From: Paracoccaceae bacterium
GTDB taxonomy: Bacteria > Pseudomonadota > Alphaproteobacteria > Rhodobacterales > Rhodobacteraceae
NCBI GenBank assembly: GCA_024226455.1
Contig: JAAELR010000119.1
Location: 1-34,908, forward strand
Length of the DNA stretch: 34,908 nt
Direction: 5' to 3'
Below the pieces are notes generated by a model, which made no database searches, was not told where the DNA came from, and worked only from the letters and a program-made list of their open reading frames with translations. Both the position numbers and the translations under genes were made by a program. Shown here one piece after another: positions 1 to 6,801 of this stretch (positions are counted from its first letter, which is position 1; each line of letters opens with the position of its first letter).

Positions 1-402
1 GATATTGCCGCCTGAGGCCGTGCCAGCGGAACTGCAACTCAACACCGCGCTGCCGCCGCCGGCCTCTTCCACATGGTGGGTCGCTGTGGCAGCGGCAGTG
101 AAATAGGCGGAAGCACAAGAACCAGCAGAAAAAATCGGGCCGCAGGTCTGTGTTGTGGTTCCGGTACCGAAAAAGTTGATTGAGGTGAGGCTGTCGCTGT
201 TGGACACAATCACCACGTCGCCGGCTTCGAGGCTGACCGACACATTGCCATAGGATGAAAGCGGCTCGTTTTTGAGTGCTGAGCAACTGATGGCGGCTGC
301 CGTTGCCAACGATGTTCCTGCGACGGAAAGAATTGTGGCTGTGGCCGCAAGCCAGAGCCCGCGGGACAAACATTTGCCGTTCGGTTTCGTACACCGCTTC
401 AT
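1..402 (-). CDS. Secreted protein of unknown function, N-terminal part (cut by window edge)
   Basis: Reading from the ATG at 402 towards position 1 gives 134 uninterrupted codons with no stop, so the gene continues beyond the window. The N-terminus is a typical Sec signal peptide: positively charged (MKRCTKPNGKCLSR), then a hydrophobic stretch (GLWLAATATILSVAGTSLA), then an AxA-like cleavage region near residues 33-37. The exported part is rich in Ser, Thr, Ala and Gly and holds four cysteines (SCSAL, QTCGP, GSCAS, LSCSS), which could form disulfides in the periplasm or outside the cell. The start is supported by AGGAG about six bases upstream. I do not recognise the family. It could be the start of an autotransporter or surface protein, but nothing seen proves this. 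Confidence 0.7.
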   Translation of the reverse strand, partial: MKRCTKPNGKCLSRGLWLAATATILSVAGTSLATAAAISCSALKNEPLSSYGNVSVSLEAGDVVIVSNSDSLTSINFFGTGTTTQTCGPIFSAGSCASAYFTAAATATHHVEEAGGGSAVLSCSSAGTASGGNI

Positions 403-740
403 GGATTCTCCTGACGCTAACGCAAGCAAGGCACCCGGTGCTGCCGGTTGCCTGATTACCGGCAACTAGTTGGCGTCATTGGCAACCTGTCAACCCGGAC
501 CATGCCGAACCTGCAAGGGGTGTGACATTGAAGTCTACCGGCTGGCCGGTGGCGTGCCTGCGAAATAAACCCGACCCTCTCAACCTAAGGAAGGTACCGG
601 TCCGGGGGGCTGACAGTTCTGGTTTTCACAACTGGCTCTGTGGGCTCTGTGCCGCCATCTGGACTATTCAGTCAGGTACCCGCGCCTGGTCGGTGATGCG
701 GACTTGTCCGTTCCCGCCAATCTACTAATGTCGCGGCACC
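403..740. other. Intergenic region between divergent genes
   Basis: These 338 bases separate the minus-strand secreted-protein gene from the plus-strand dehydratase gene. They contain the possible minus-strand promoter at 465-493 and short repeats of GGCAAC/GTTGCC between about 444 and 486. I see no convincing reading frame here: the short open frames have no ribosome binding site and no protein-like composition. No RNA gene or mobile element was recognised. Confidence 0.5.
465..493 (-). promoter_or_regulatory. Possible sigma-70 promoter for the secreted-protein gene
   Basis: On the minus strand a perfect -35 hexamer TTGACA (488-493) is followed after 17 bases by ACTAGT (465-470), a weak -10. 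It lies about 65-90 bases upstream of the ATG at 402. Inverted arms GTTGCC/GGCAAC lie just downstream in the leader. The -35 match is strong and the -10 is poor. Confidence 0.35.
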
Positions 741-1550
741 ATGCACGAGGCGGTTGGACAAACACAGGTGTTTCACGACAGGATGGACCCTGCCCGTGCG
801 GCGGCGCTGCATGCAGCACTGGGGCGTTCCGGTGCGCCGCCGGGGGGGCCGGGTGATGCGCTGCCGCCGTTCTGGCACCATATCCATTTCTGGGATCCGC
901 AGCCGCCCGACCAGCTGGGCCGCGACAGCCATCCGCGCACCGGCACTGGCCTGATCCCCGATCTCGGCCTGCCCCGGCGCATGTGGGCCGGCGGCGCGCT
1001 GGAGTTTCATGCGCCGTTGCTGATCGGCGAGGCGGCGGACAAGATTACCACTCTCGAGGATGTCGCCGAAAAGACCGGCCGCAGCGGGCGGCTGGGCTTT
1101 GTCACCCTGCGCCACGACATCCGGCAGGGCGGCGCGCTGAAACTGACAGAGCGGCAGGATATCGTCTATCGAGAGCCTCTCGGCGACCGGCCTGCCGTGG
1201 CCCCGCCCATGGCGCGCCGCGACGAGGCCTCGTGCCGGTCACAGAGCTTTGGCACCACGCTATTGTTCCGCTACTCGGCGCTGACCTTCAACGGTCACCG
1301 GATCCACTATGATCTGGATTACTGCCAGCGGGTCGAGCGCTACACCGGCCTTGTCGTGCACGGGCCGCTGCTGGCGCAGTTGCTGATCGCCATGGCCGAC
1401 GAACGGCTGGGCGGGCTAAGCCGGTTTCAGTTCCGCGCCACCTCAGCGCTGATGCATCACGAGACGGCGGATATCTGCATGGGCGATGACGGCGCGCTTT
1501 GGGTGCGCGGGCCGGACGGGCGGCAATGCATGACCGCTGTGGCAAGCTGA
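741..1550 (+). CDS. MaoC/FAS1-like hot-dog dehydratase (mesaconyl-C4-CoA hydratase-like)
   Basis: The 269-residue protein matches the FAS1-like dehydratase / MaoC hydratase layout: a degenerate N-terminal hot-dog domain (roughly 10-150) and a C-terminal hot-dog domain with the hydratase-2 type motif. The motif is seen as LTFNGHRIHYDLDYC followed by GLVVHGPLLAQLL; H186, H189 and D191 are the likely active-site region. Such enzymes add or remove water on short acyl-CoA thioesters, and several are annotated as mesaconyl-C4-CoA hydratase or itaconyl-CoA hydratase. The exact substrate cannot be read from this sequence. There is an in-frame stop at 726-728, so the ATG at 741 is the first ATG in frame; ATG at 783 is a possible alternative. 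It stands alone here, with no CoA-transferase or dehydrogenase beside it. Confidence 0.8.
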   Translation: MHEAVGQTQVFHDRMDPARAAALHAALGRSGAPPGGPGDALPPFWHHIHFWDPQPPDQLGRDSHPRTGTGLIPDLGLPRRMWAGGALEFHAPLLIGEAADKITTLEDVAEKTGRSGRLGFVTLRHDIRQGGALKLTERQDIVYREPLGDRPAVAPPMARRDEASCRSQSFGTTLLFRYSALTFNGHRIHYDLDYCQRVERYTGLVVHGPLLAQLLIAMADERLGGLSRFQFRATSALMHHETADICMGDDGALWVRGPDGRQCMTAVAS

Positions 1551-1615
1551 CGGCAAATCGTGGAAGTGGTGGGTTTCCATACGCTGGCTGGTAGCGCTAT
1601 CATGGGGGTTATCAA

Positions 1616-1646
1616 CACCTTGAGGTGGTGTCCCCATGGGGACACC
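1616..1646. terminator. Paired inverted repeats between convergent genes, possible bidirectional terminator
   Basis: CACCTTGAGGTG (1616-1627) abuts a perfect 20-base palindrome GGTGTCCCCATGGGGACACC (1627-1646). The pair lies between the stop codon at 1550 and the opposing stop at 1661, where a terminator would be expected. There is no clear T-run on either side, so intrinsic termination is uncertain. A protein binding site is the alternative. Confidence 0.4.
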
Positions 1647-1660
1647 CAGCTATTCCCCCG

Positions 1661-2701
1661 TCAAAGATTATCCTCTACCCGGAACCCTTCGGGTATGGCG
1701 TCGCATCCCTCCAGCATCAGATCGGCCATCACTTCGGCCACTTTTGGCGCCATGCCAAAGCCGATCTTGAAGCCGCCGTTGGCGACGAAATGCCCCGGCC
1801 TGCCGGGCCATTCCCCCAGCATCGGCGCCCGGCTTTTGGCCCGCGGCCTGACCGCGGCCCAGCGCGTCACCACCGGAGCCCCGTGCAGCACCGGACAGGC
1901 CAGCACGGCGCGCTCGTGCAGCTCGTCAAGCTGGGCGTCGGTGCCGTTGGGGCTGTCGAATTCGCGTTCCGTGGTAGAGCCGATCGCCACCGTCCCGTCG
2001 CCATGCGGCACGATATGCAACCCGTCGACATATAGCTGCGGCGCCTGCGCCCCTGCATCGTGGCGCAGCGCCATGGACTGGCCCTTGACCCCGCCCCCGA
2101 CGGTCGCGCCCAGCGCCGCCGACAGCTCTGCCAGCCCCTCATGCCCGGTGGCCCACAGAACCCGGCCCTCTGCCTCGCCCTCCCCGGTCACGATATCCGC
2201 ACCGCGCGCCCGGATCGCTGCCACAAGACTGGCCCCGGCCCTGCGCGGCTGCGCCCGGGCCGACAGGGTGTCGCGGATCAGATAGCCGCTGGGGCTGAGC
2301 GGTTGCCAGCCGCCGCACTCTGCCTCGGGCAGGATCTGCCAGTCGGCCTCGCCGCGCCAAAGCTCTGCCGCCGTCGCGGCGCGGGCACGGGCCAGTTCCA
2401 GCGCCCGGTCGGTTGCGATGGCCTGCAAGCGTCCGCAGCGCAAATAGCCCGAGGAGACGCCCGAGACCGACTCTACCTCTCTCCAGAACCCGGCCGCCAT
2501 CAGCAGGCTTTCGAGCTGGAACTGCTTTTTGGGGTTCCAGTTTTCCGGCACATGCGGCGACAGCGCGCCCACCAGCCCGCCGCTGGACCCGGTGCCAAAG
2601 CCGCGCCGCTCTATCAGCCGGACCCTGGCGCCGCGCCGGATGCAGGCCCAGGCGGTGGCAAGCCCGAAGACCCCGCCCCCCATTACGGTCACGTCGATCA
2701 T
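1661..2701 (-). CDS. FAD-dependent oxidoreductase, candidate stand-alone MnmC1 half
   Basis: The 346-residue protein is a DAO-type flavoprotein: an N-terminal Rossmann FAD motif (VMGGGVFGLATAWACIRRGARVRLIE, about residues 6-31, with GGGVFG) and a C-terminal FAD-contacting stretch (VANGGFKIGFGMAPKVAEVMADLM). It diverges from mnmD with a gap of 54 bases. In E. coli the homologous oxidoreductase activity is fused to the MnmD-type methyltransferase in MnmC, where it removes the carboxymethyl group of cmnm5(s2)U34 in tRNA. By synteny and fold I infer the same role here, but a D-amino-acid or glycine oxidase remains possible. ATG at 2701 with GAGG upstream is preferred over the in-frame TTG at 2707. 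Confidence 0.75.
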   Translation of the reverse strand: MIDVTVMGGGVFGLATAWACIRRGARVRLIERRGFGTGSSGGLVGALSPHVPENWNPKKQFQLESLLMAAGFWREVESVSGVSSGYLRCGRLQAIATDRALELARARAATAAELWRGEADWQILPEAECGGWQPLSPSGYLIRDTLSARAQPRRAGASLVAAIRARGADIVTGEGEAEGRVLWATGHEGLAELSAALGATVGGGVKGQSMALRHDAGAQAPQLYVDGLHIVPHGDGTVAIGSTTEREFDSPNGTDAQLDELHERAVLACPVLHGAPVVTRWAAVRPRAKSRAPMLGEWPGRPGHFVANGGFKIGFGMAPKVAEVMADLMLEGCDAIPEGFRVEDNL

Positions 2702-2755
2702 TGCCAATCCCTCACCCCTTGCCCATTGTCGCGCAGTTGTTTCTTAGGCGAGCCC

Positions 2756-3433
2756 ATGGACGAGAGCCAGCACGCAATACTGGAGTGGCGGGACGGCGGC
2801 GTGCCGGTCTCGACCCGGTTCGATGACCCGTATTTCTCGTTTCAGGACGGGCTGGCCGAGACGCGGTATGTGTTTTTGGCTGGTAATGGCCTGCCCGGGC
2901 GGTTCCGGCCGGGGTTTCACATTGCAGAGCTGGGCTTTGGCACCGGGCTGAACCTGCTGGCGGCGATGGCCGCGTGGCAGGCCAGCGGTCAGGCCGGGCG
3001 ACTGCGCTATACCGGGTTCGAGGCGTTTCCGATGGCGGTTGGCGATCTGCAACGCGCCCTGTCGCGGTTCCCCGAGCTGAGCGATCAGGCCGGGCCGCTG
3101 CTGACGGCGTGGCAGGCCGGTGCGTTCGGGTTCGAGACCGGTACGGTCAGGGCCAGCATCACCATCGGCGACGCCCGTGACACCTTGCCCGGCTGGGACG
3201 GCGCAGCGGACGCCTGGTTTCTCGACGGCTTTGCCCCGGCCCGGAACCCCGAACTGTGGCAGCCCGACCTGATGGCCGAGGTGGCGCGTCACTCTGGCCC
3301 CGGCGCGACCTTCGCCACCTACACCGCCGCCGGCGCCGTGCGCCGGGCGCTGGCAGAGGCGGGGTTCGCGGTTGAACGCCTGCCGGGCTATGGCCGCAAG
3401 CGTCACATGACCGCCGGGCGGCTACCGGGATGA
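2756..3433 (+). CDS. mnmD: tRNA (5-methylaminomethyl-2-thiouridine)(34) methyltransferase MnmD
   Basis: The 225-residue protein has the MnmD/methyltransferase-30 features: a SAM-binding motif AELGFGTGLNLLAAMAAW (about residues 60-78), the acidic end of the next strand (YTGFEAFPM), and the family signature AWFLDGFAPARNPELW (about 157-172). The C-terminus ends GYGRKRHMTAGRLP, as in MnmC N-domains. It transfers a methyl group to nm5(s2)U at the wobble position of certain tRNAs in the cytoplasm. In enterobacteria this domain is the N-terminal half of MnmC. The frame is open far upstream, but ATG at 2756 begins the conserved MDESQHAILEWRDGGVPVS start. The stop overlaps the next gene by ATGA. Confidence 0.9.
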   Translation: MDESQHAILEWRDGGVPVSTRFDDPYFSFQDGLAETRYVFLAGNGLPGRFRPGFHIAELGFGTGLNLLAAMAAWQASGQAGRLRYTGFEAFPMAVGDLQRALSRFPELSDQAGPLLTAWQAGAFGFETGTVRASITIGDARDTLPGWDGAADAWFLDGFAPARNPELWQPDLMAEVARHSGPGATFATYTAAGAVRRALAEAGFAVERLPGYGRKRHMTAGRLPG

Positions 3434-4296
3434 GCGACGGCGCCTTGCGGGCCGGCATCGCGCTGATGGCGCTGACCATGCTGGTCTTTGCCGCGCAGGA
3501 CGGGCTCAGCCGACACCTAGCCGCCGAATACAACGTGATGATGGTGGTGATGATCCGCTACTGGTTCTTCGCCGCATTCGCCATCGCGCTGGCGATGCGC
3601 GCACCCGGGGGGCTGGCCCGTGTAGCCGCGACCTCGCAGCCGGGTCTGCAAATCGCCCGTGGCGTTCTGCTGGTGGCCGAGATCTGTGTCATGGTCGCCG
3701 CCTTCACCCTGCTGGGGCTGGTCGAGAGCCACGCGGTCTTTGCCTGCTATCCGCTGCTGGTCGCCGCCCTTTCCGGCCCGTTACTGGGCGAAAAGGTGGG
3801 CCCGCTGCGCTGGGCCGCCATCGGCGCCGGCTTTGTCGGCGTCATTGTCATCCTGCGGCCCGGTTCCGGCGTCTTTTCGATGCTGGCGTTGATCCCGCTC
3901 TGCTCTGCCGCGCTGTTCGCGCTTTATGCCCTGCTGACCCGCTATGCGGCGCGGCGCGACGACGCCTTGACCAGCTTTTTCTGGACCGGCACCGCCGGGG
4001 CCGTGGCGATCACCCTGGCCGGGATCTGGTTCTGGCAGCCGATGACCGGGCCCGACTGGGGCTGGATGGCGCTGCTATGCGTCACCGGGGCGGCGGGGCA
4101 CTGGACACTGATCCGCGCCTATGAACTGGCCGAGGCCAGCGCTATACAGCCCTTTGCCTATCTGCATCTGGTCTTTGCCGCCGCCATAGGGGTAACGGTG
4201 TATTCCGAGACCCTTGCGCCCAATGTGCTCGCCGGAGCCGCGATCATCGTGGTATCGGGGCTTTTTACCCTTTGGCGCGAGCGGCAAAGCGGGTAA
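3430..4296 (+). CDS. DMT-superfamily (EamA) transporter
   Basis: The 288-residue protein is an integral membrane protein with about ten hydrophobic segments, arranged as two EamA repeats (roughly residues 5-138 and 145-282). Typical features include the early TM1 motif (FAAQDGLSRHLA) and ..LLGEKVGPLRWAAIGAGFVGVIVIL at the end of repeat one. The second repeat ends SETLAPNVLAGAAIIVVSGLF. Family members export or import amino acids and other small metabolites across the inner membrane; the substrate cannot be inferred. The ATG overlaps the mnmD stop in ATGA (3430-3433), so translation is probably coupled to mnmD, although a functional link with tRNA modification is not evident. Confidence 0.88.
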   Translation: MSDGALRAGIALMALTMLVFAAQDGLSRHLAAEYNVMMVVMIRYWFFAAFAIALAMRAPGGLARVAATSQPGLQIARGVLLVAEICVMVAAFTLLGLVESHAVFACYPLLVAALSGPLLGEKVGPLRWAAIGAGFVGVIVILRPGSGVFSMLALIPLCSAALFALYALLTRYAARRDDALTSFFWTGTAGAVAITLAGIWFWQPMTGPDWGWMALLCVTGAAGHWTLIRAYELAEASAIQPFAYLHLVFAAAIGVTVYSETLAPNVLAGAAIIVVSGLFTLWRERQSG

Positions 4297-4377
4297 CAGC
4301 GCCCCAAATACAGCAATCCAGAATTGCGCAATGGACCACCGTCCGCCATACCCGGGATAACTGTAGCGAAATGTTGA

Positions 4378-4391
4378 TGTTTGCGCTAACA
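4378..4391. promoter_or_regulatory. LacI-family operator-like palindrome upstream of the glycogen operon
   Basis: TGTTTGCGCTAACA is a 14-base near-palindrome with a central CG; six of its seven symmetric base pairs match. It resembles the TGTTAGCGCTAACA class of LacI-family operators known from proteobacterial sugar regulons. It lies about 30 bases before glgP, where a bound repressor would block transcription. A perfect palindrome ATTGCGCAAT (4323-4332) lies about 55 bases further upstream. No LacI regulator is encoded in the window, so the cognate protein is unknown. Confidence 0.5.
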
Positions 4392-4422
4392 GAGGCGCGA
4401 CTCAAACCCTGGGCCGACTGTG

Positions 4423-6801
4423 ATGAAAGAAGACATTCAAAGACACCTTGTCTATTCCCTTGGCAAAGACGCGGCTCATGCATCGGTCTATGACTGGCGC
4501 ATGGCACTGTCGCTGGCGTTGCGCGACCGGCTGGTCGACCCGTGGTTCCGCAGCACCCGCAAGACCTACGAGCAGGGCGCGAAACGGGTCTATTACCTGT
4601 CGATGGAGTTTCTGATCGGCAGGCTGGTAGAGGACATGGCCGCCAATCTCGGTGTCACCGGCGAGGCCCGCGATGCGCTGGGCGAACTTGGCCAGGACGC
4701 CGAGGCCGTGTTTCACGACGAACCCGACGCCGCCCTTGGCAATGGCGGGCTGGGGCGGCTGGCGGCCTGTTTCATGGACTCGCTGGCGACGCTGGGCATC
4801 CCCGCCTATGGCTATGGCATCCGCTATGAGCATGGCTTCTTCGAGCAGGATTTCCTGGACGGCCAGCAGGTCGAGACCGCCGAGACATGGCTGAGCCAGC
4901 GCTTTGCGTGGGAGTTCGAGCGCCCCGAGGTGCAGTACCATATCGGCTTTGGCGGCTATGTGGATCACCACGACGATGGCACCCGTTGGCATGCCGCCGA
5001 TACGGTTCTGGCCACCGCCTTTGACACGCCCGTGGTGGGCTGGCAGGGCAACTGGGGCAACACGCTGCGGCTGTGGTCGGCGCAGCCCCTGAACGATTTC
5101 GACCTCGAAAGCTTCAACCGCGGCGACTATCTGGCCGCCGGCCGGTCAGAGGCGCTGGCGCGCACCATCTCACGCGTGCTCTACCCCGACGACACCACCG
5201 AGGCCGGCAAGGAACTGCGGCTGAAGCAGGAATACTTCTTTTCCGCCGCCTCGATCATGGACCTGCTGCGCCGGTTCCTCAGCGATCACGACGACATCCG
5301 CGCCCTGCCCGACGCCGTGGCGATCCAGCTCAACGACACGCACCCGGCGATTGCCGGGCCGGAACTGGTGCGCATCCTGGCCGACAAGCACGGCCTGGCG
5401 CTGGACGAGGCCATCGCGCTGGCGCGGCGCTGTCTGGCCTATACCAACCACACCCTGCTGCCCGAGGCGCTGGAGCGCTGGCACGAGGGGCTTTTGGGCC
5501 GTGTGCTGCCCCGGCATCTGGAGATCATCCGCGCCATAGACGAGCGCCAGCAGGCCGAACACCCCGGCAGCCCGCGCATACTGGAGCATGGCGAGGTGCG
5601 CATGGGAGAGCTGGCCTTCATCATGGCGCACAAGGTCAACGGGGTCTCGGCGCTGCACACAGAACTGGTCAGGGAAAGCGTCTTTGCCGACCTCAACCGT
5701 ATTCACCCGACCCGGATCATCAACCAGACCAATGGCATCACCCCGCGCCGCTGGCTGCACACCTGCAACCCGGCCTTGAGCGACCTGATCACGCGTGAGA
5801 TCGGCGATGGCTGGGTTGCCGACCTGGAACAGCTGAAGGTGCTGAACGACCGCGCCGGCGACCGGGCCTTGCTGCAGGATTTCCGCGCCGCCAAGCTGGG
5901 CAACAAGCAACGGCTGGCGCGGATGGTGGCCGAACGCTGCGGCATCGATATCGACCCGCAGGCGATGTTCGACATCCAGATCAAGCGGATCCACGAGTAC
6001 AAGCGCCAACTGCTGAACATCCTCGAAACCGTGGCGCTGTGGAACGAGATGCACGACGCGCCGGGGGCCAGCTGGACGCCCCGCGTCAAGTTCTTCGGCG
6101 GCAAGGCGGCGCCGGGTTATCATGTGGCCAAGGAAATCATCCGTCTGATCAACGACGTGGCCCGGGTGATCAACAAAGACCCGGTGACGGGCGATCTGCT
6201 GAAGGTGATCTATCCGCCCAACTACAACGTCACCATGGCCGAAACCCTGATCCCGGCGGCGGACCTGTCCGAACAGATCTCGACCGCGGGCAAAGAGGCG
6301 TCCGGCACCGGCAACATGAAGTTTGCCCTGAACGGCGCGCTGACCATCGGCACGCTGGACGGCGCCAATGTTGAGATCCGCGATCACGTGGGGTCAGAGA
6401 ACTTCTTTCTCTTCGGCCTGACCGCGCAGCAAGTGGTCGAGCGGCGCAAGGTGCAGGGCTATGCGCGCCAGGCCATCGATGCCAGCCCACGGCTGACCCG
6501 CGTGCTGGGGCAGATCTTCGACGGGCGCTTTTCGTCGCAGGAACCGGGGCGCTATCACGGGTTGATCGGCACGCTTTACGATCACGACTATTTCCTGGTG
6601 ACCTGTGACTTCGACAGCTATTTCCACACCCAGCGCCGCGCAGATCAGGCGTTTCAGAACAGCCAGAACTGGGATGCCATGGCGCTGCGCAACACTGCCA
6701 GCATGGGCTGGTTCTCTTCCGACCGGACGATCAGGGGCTATGCCCGCGACATCTGGCAGGTTCGGGGCCTGAACACGCCGCGGCTGGAGAGAACCGCATG
6801 A
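4423..6801 (+). CDS. glgP: Glycogen/starch/alpha-glucan phosphorylase GlgP
   Basis: The 792-residue protein is a glycosyltransferase family 35 enzyme of normal length. It releases glucose-1-phosphate from the ends of glycogen chains. Seen in the sequence are the N-terminal RVYYLSMEFLIGR block, NGGLGRLAACFMDSLAT, QLNDTHPA, the KRIHEYKRQLLN block and the pyridoxal-phosphate site EASGTGNMKFALNG, with the PLP lysine at about residue 633. It is the first gene of a seven-gene operon and its last bases overlap glgB in ATGA. The start may be ATG 4423 or the adjacent GTG 4420; an in-frame stop at 4387-4389 rules out the longer N-terminal extension I recall for some relatives, and no strong ribosome binding site is visible. 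Confidence 0.95.
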   Translation: MKEDIQRHLVYSLGKDAAHASVYDWRMALSLALRDRLVDPWFRSTRKTYEQGAKRVYYLSMEFLIGRLVEDMAANLGVTGEARDALGELGQDAEAVFHDEPDAALGNGGLGRLAACFMDSLATLGIPAYGYGIRYEHGFFEQDFLDGQQVETAETWLSQRFAWEFERPEVQYHIGFGGYVDHHDDGTRWHAADTVLATAFDTPVVGWQGNWGNTLRLWSAQPLNDFDLESFNRGDYLAAGRSEALARTISRVLYPDDTTEAGKELRLKQEYFFSAASIMDLLRRFLSDHDDIRALPDAVAIQLNDTHPAIAGPELVRILADKHGLALDEAIALARRCLAYTNHTLLPEALERWHEGLLGRVLPRHLEIIRAIDERQQAEHPGSPRILEHGEVRMGELAFIMAHKVNGVSALHTELVRESVFADLNRIHPTRIINQTNGITPRRWLHTCNPALSDLITREIGDGWVADLEQLKVLNDRAGDRALLQDFRAAKLGNKQRLARMVAERCGIDIDPQAMFDIQIKRIHEYKRQLLNILETVALWNEMHDAPGASWTPRVKFFGGKAAPGYHVAKEIIRLINDVARVINKDPVTGDLLKVIYPPNYNVTMAETLIPAADLSEQISTAGKEASGTGNMKFALNGALTIGTLDGANVEIRDHVGSENFFLFGLTAQQVVERRKVQGYARQAIDASPRLTRVLGQIFDGRFSSQEPGRYHGLIGTLYDHDYFLVTCDFDSYFHTQRRADQAFQNSQNWDAMALRNTASMGWFSSDRTIRGYARDIWQVRGLNTPRLERTA

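Noticed and set aside
272-728. Short plus-strand frames (65 and 68 codons) near the left edge
   Set aside because: The first is antisense to the signal-peptide gene; the second has no ribosome binding site or protein-like composition.
5170-6387. 405-codon minus-strand frame opposite glgP
   Set aside because: It is antisense to a conserved enzyme with all motifs intact and has no features of its own.
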